Assembly (NCBI GenBank): GCA_937980285.1
Contig: CALJQI010000423.1
Span: 1-8,061 of the forward strand
Direction: 5' to 3'
From: an uncultured Gammaproteobacteria bacterium
GTDB lineage: Bacteria; Pseudomonadota; Gammaproteobacteria; GCA-001735895
Length of the DNA stretch: 8,061 nt
Shown: positions 6,283 to 8,061 of the stretch, piece by piece
Numbering within the stretch: the first letter of the stretch is position 1
Layout of the letters: the number at the start of each line of letters is the position of its first letter
Translations under genes and position numbers: made by a program
Notes under the pieces: model-generated
The model's database searches: none
Seen by the model: the letters and a program-made list of their open reading frames with translations, nothing else
Told to the model about the DNA's origin: nothing

Positions 6283-6299
6283 GATATCATTGCGATATC
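6283..6299. repeat. Tandem GATATC palindromes, 11-bp period
   Basis: GATATC occurs at 6283-6288 and 6294-6299, separated by ATTGC, so the same palindrome is presented on one face of the helix about 75 nt before the response regulator start. This is compatible with a dimeric regulator site, but it may be chance. Confidence 0.3.
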
Positions 6300-6353
6300 G
6301 GAGAAAAGTCGATGTTTGGCATGGGATATGCTGTTGTAAAGTTAAAGAATCAT

Positions 6354-6359
6354 GGAGAT
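6354..6359 (+). promoter_or_regulatory. Ribosome binding site favouring ATG 6370
   Basis: GGAGAT lies 10 nt before ATG 6370. The alternative ATG 6352 overlaps it and lacks a good site of its own. Starting at 6370 gives the compact MRPKQLLVVEDND receiver N terminus. Confidence 0.5.
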
Positions 6360-6369
6360 AAGTAAAACA

Positions 6370-6795
6370 ATGCGGCCGAAACAATTACTCGTCGTCGAAG
6401 ATAACGACATTCTGCGCAAGACACTCGAACGTTACCTGTCCAGCCAGGGCATCAAGGTGACTACCACCCGTACGGTCGCGGGCGCCCGGGGCCTGCTCAG
6501 CAACCACAGCTACGATGCATTGCTGGTCGATATCAACCTGCCCGACGACTGCGGCCTCGACCTGGTCGAACCGCCATCCGATTCCGCGATCCCGGTTATC
6601 GCGATGACGGCCGAGGATCCCGCGCGTTATAAACAACGCGCCTGCGACGCGGGTGTGGCGGCATTTTTCGAAAAGCCGTTTAGACTGGCAAATATCGCCC
6701 GCATACTGAGATGCGTTTTCGCCGGACACCGTTGCCTGCCCTATTGCACCCAGGTACCGAACATAAAACTGATTCCCGACTGCAGCCGATTCTGA
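6370..6795 (+). CDS. Stand-alone receiver-domain response regulator
   Basis: The 141-residue protein is essentially one CheY-like receiver domain. The acidic pair is Glu10-Asp11 (LLVVEDND). The phosphoacceptor is Asp54 (LLVDINLPD). The switch Thr is Thr80 (IPVIAMTAED), and the conserved Lys is Lys102 (FFEKPF). The alpha3-beta4 loop is a little short. No DNA-binding or enzymatic output domain follows, so it would act through protein contact or as a phosphotransfer intermediate. The tail after about residue 112 carries four cysteines (RCVFAGHRCLPYC and DCSRF), which is unusual for this family and could be a metal or redox site or a decayed output region. ATG 6370 is preferred over ATG 6352. It lies downstream of the histidine kinase in the same orientation, separated by a 408-nt spacer, so a partnership is plausible but not shown. 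An intrinsic terminator follows 16 nt after the stop. Confidence 0.88.
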   Translation: MRPKQLLVVEDNDILRKTLERYLSSQGIKVTTTRTVAGARGLLSNHSYDALLVDINLPDDCGLDLVEPPSDSAIPVIAMTAEDPARYKQRACDAGVAAFFEKPFRLANIARILRCVFAGHRCLPYCTQVPNIKLIPDCSRF

Positions 6796-6811
6796 AACAC
6801 CGCAGGCAGCG

Positions 6812-6837
6812 GCCGGCACTGCGCTTTGCCGGCTTTT
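6812..6837 (+). terminator. Intrinsic terminator after the response regulator
   Basis: GCCGGCA (6812-6818) and TGCCGGC (6827-6833) form a perfect 7-bp GC-rich stem with an 8-nt loop, directly followed by TTTT. It lies between the converging regulator and cyclase genes and works for the plus strand; on the minus strand no T-run follows it. Confidence 0.75.
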
Positions 6838-6859
6838 AGTGCCGATCTAGCGCCGCCGG

Positions 6860-6886
6860 AAAAAACCACTGGACATTTTATCGTGG
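6860..6886 (-). terminator. Weak possible terminator for the diguanylate cyclase
   Basis: Read on the minus strand, CCAC and GTGG can pair around a 13-nt loop and are followed by six T. The stem is only about 4 bp and its start overlaps the last codons of the gene, so this is tentative. Confidence 0.2.
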
Positions 6887-7756
6887 CCCCCCGACATGGT
6901 AATCGATGCCCGCCTGCTTGGCCTGATACATATTCCGGTCGGCTACCTTCAATAATCCCTCTTCGCTTTGACTATCCAGCGGATAAATAGCGCCACCGAT
7001 ACTGACGCCAATCTTGCTCGACAGGTCGCCGATGTGAAAAGTTCGTGTCAGGCTCGCCGCTATCCTGGCGGCGTGCTGCTCCAGCCAGTCGACATCGGTC
7101 AATCCATCGAGCATCACCACGAATTCGTCTCCACCGAGGCGAGCGACCAGGTCGCTGCCTCTAACCTTCGCCTGCAATCGCTGGGCCACGATTTGCAGCA
7201 CCTTGTCGCCGACTTCGTGGCCATAATCATCATTGAAGGGCTTGAATTTCTTCAAATCGAGAAATAACAACCCAAACGGTCTCAATTCCGACAAGGCGGC
7301 CTGCATTTCGCGCGACAGACGCAAACGATTGCCGATGCCGGTCAGGGCATCGGTCTCGGCCTGGGAGTTTGCCCGCGTTATTTCCGAATGCAATTCACCG
7401 CCATCGCGCATTACCGCGACCGAGTATCTTTCACCGTCGAGATCGAGATTCGCGATCGAAATCGAGATCGGAATCTCACTGCCCGATTTATGCAGAGCGC
7501 TGAGTAAGGGCCGCGCGCCCATCGAAGTTGGCTTGCCGCGCTTGCGGAACTTCGCCAGATGCACTTCATGCGCGTCCCGGTACTGATGCGGGATAATACA
7601 GGTCAACGGCTGTCCCAGAAGTTCGTCGACCGCGTATCCCAATAGTACGTCTACCCCTGGATTGGCGAACGCGATGTGGCCGTCACTATCGACCACGACA
7701 ATCGCATCGGGCAGAACGTTGAATAGATCGCCCATCACTAATACAGTATCTTTCAT
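6878..7756 (-). CDS. PAS-GGDEF diguanylate cyclase
   Basis: The 292-residue soluble protein joins a sensory PAS domain (about 9-118: LPDAIVVVDSDGHIAFANPG, LLGQPLTCIIPHQYRDAH, SALHKSGSEIPISISI) to a GGDEF domain (about 134-288), which makes cyclic di-GMP from two GTP. Catalytic features are present: DALTGIGNR at 136-144, the metal-binding Asp167 in FLDLKKFK, Asn175 and Asp184 for guanine (FNDDYGHEVGD), and the active loop GGDEF at 208-212. The inhibitory site RxxD (Arg199-Gly-Ser-Asp202) sits exactly five residues before GGDEF, so product inhibition is expected. Lys169 replaces the commoner second Asp of the LDxD motif, a position that varies in active enzymes. There is no membrane segment or EAL domain. 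It is transcribed toward the response regulator, so they do not share an operon. Its upstream region is only 68 nt before a palindromic repeat. ATG 7756 is preferred; an ATG seven codons later is the alternative. Confidence 0.93.
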   Translation of the reverse strand: MKDTVLVMGDLFNVLPDAIVVVDSDGHIAFANPGVDVLLGYAVDELLGQPLTCIIPHQYRDAHEVHLAKFRKRGKPTSMGARPLLSALHKSGSEIPISISIANLDLDGERYSVAVMRDGGELHSEITRANSQAETDALTGIGNRLRLSREMQAALSELRPFGLLFLDLKKFKPFNDDYGHEVGDKVLQIVAQRLQAKVRGSDLVARLGGDEFVVMLDGLTDVDWLEQHAARIAASLTRTFHIGDLSSKIGVSIGGAIYPLDSQSEEGLLKVADRNMYQAKQAGIDYHVGGPR

Positions 7757-8061
7757 GGCTTACCGTCTTTTCTCCCACAACTCTCGGGCGCGACCCGATC
7801 TGGAATTGAAAATCATCTACCTAAGCCTTAAGGAATCTCTGCAAAACTCGTCATTGCGAGAAGCGCAGCGACGAAGCAATCTTTAAGTATTTGAAATTCA
7901 ACATAAAGATTGCTTCGCTACGCTCGCAATGACTCTGCATTTTGAGTTTTGCAGAGATTCCTTAAGGCACTGGTGACTATATAAGCATAAGAGGTTTTAC
8001 GCCAATCTCAAGCAAGCGGGAACCTGCATCGCCATAGCTCGCCACCGCCCGCCATATCGAA
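7757..8061. other. Region upstream of the cyclase to the window edge
   Basis: The first 68 nt should hold the cyclase ribosome site and perhaps its promoter, but no good -10/-35 pair is clear on the minus strand. A MITE-like palindrome fills 7825-7968. In the last 93 nt I see no supported gene; only short open frames run to the window edge. Confidence 0.4.
7825..7968. mobile_element. MITE-like palindromic repeat element (144 bp)
   Basis: The ends are perfect 25-bp inverted repeats (7825-7849 and 7944-7968) starting GCCTTAAGG. A second nested pair lies inside: GTCATTGCGAG 7850-7860 with CTCGCAATGAC 7923-7933, and CGAAGCAATCTTTA 7872-7885 with TAAAGATTGCTTCG 7904-7917. The centre is TTGAA-A-TTCAA. 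The inner TCATTGCGAG...GAAGCAATC motif resembles a dispersed non-coding repeat found in many bacterial genomes. There is no open frame, so it would need a transposase in trans. No target-site duplication is visible next to the ends. It lies 68 bp upstream of the cyclase start and could affect its expression. Confidence 0.65.

Larger units (their letters stand above)
5962..6369. other. Intergenic region between kinase and response regulator
   Basis: This 408-nt gap contains an AT-rich patch (about 6115-6160) with the short inverted repeat TTTTGA-CTGC-TCAAAA (6132-6147) and a GG-N10-GC sigma-54-like element. A long stem-loop at 6194-6228 and further competing hairpins reach to about 6280. Two GATATC palindromes lie 11 bp apart at 6283-6299. 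A 131-codon open frame from ATG 5966 spans most of it. Its first ~25 codons look plausible, but the rest is rich in Trp, Cys and Arg with unusual codons, so I do not call it. Confidence 0.5.

Noticed and set aside
5966..6361. 131-codon open frame right after the kinase, starting MTENPAITIAEN
   Set aside because: No ribosome site is visible, and after about 25 plausible codons the composition becomes atypical (many Trp, Cys, Arg). It runs across the hairpins and promoter-like sites and shows no recognisable domain. A decayed gene start remains possible.
7850..7933. Repeat arms considered as a CRISPR unit or attachment site
   Set aside because: There is a single inverted pair with no regularly spaced direct repeats and no integrase or cas gene, so a MITE-like palindrome fits better.
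7977..8060. Minus-strand open frame entering from the right edge, 27 codons before TAG
   Set aside because: Too short, with no recognisable motif; a gene end cannot be told from chance here.

Overview
The window is a moderately GC-rich bacterial segment. It carries a type II secretion secretin, an ECF sigma/zinc anti-sigma pair, a TPR/beta-barrel outer-membrane protein, two-component proteins and a PAS-GGDEF enzyme. This set points to a Gram-negative proteobacterium, most likely a gammaproteobacterium. That placement is inferred from protein style, not from a marker gene.

Layout. (1) 1-717, plus strand: the last 238 residues of a GspD-type secretin, cut by the window edge. (2) 718-1132: intergenic DNA with two stem-loop regions and a possible promoter. 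(3) 1133-2765, plus strand: a tightly packed cassette of an ECF-like sigma factor, a membrane anti-sigma factor with a Zn-binding C/H/C/C set, and a small exported protein made largely of alanine-rich heptads. Junctions are about 5 nt and a 4-nt ATGA overlap. After 154 nt on the same strand comes an exported protein with TPR repeats and a predicted outer-membrane beta-barrel (2920-4179). (4) 4180-4524: a spacer ending in a near-consensus promoter (TTGACT, 16 bp, TATAAT) whose -10 lies inside a perfect 11-bp inverted repeat. (5) 4525-5961, plus: a membrane histidine kinase with a periplasmic sensor. (6) 5962-6369: a 408-nt spacer with a possible sigma-54 site, a large stem-loop and a tandem GATATC motif. 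(7) 6370-6795, plus: a stand-alone receiver-domain response regulator with a Cys-rich tail, followed by an intrinsic terminator. (8) 6878-7756, minus: a PAS-GGDEF diguanylate cyclase converging on the regulator. (9) 7825-7968: a 144-bp MITE-like palindromic repeat just upstream of the cyclase, then about 90 nt with nothing recognisable.

How the parts may work together (inference). The sigma/anti-sigma pair probably senses an envelope condition and controls its own cassette, perhaps including the coiled-coil protein and the TPR-barrel. The kinase and the receiver protein sit in the same direction but have separate upstream regions, so they may or may not be partners. The receiver has no output domain, so it would act by protein contact. 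The cyclase would add c-di-GMP signalling. The least familiar parts are the sigma-linked heptad protein plus TPR-barrel, the operator-like palindrome in front of the kinase, and the structured leader of the response regulator.
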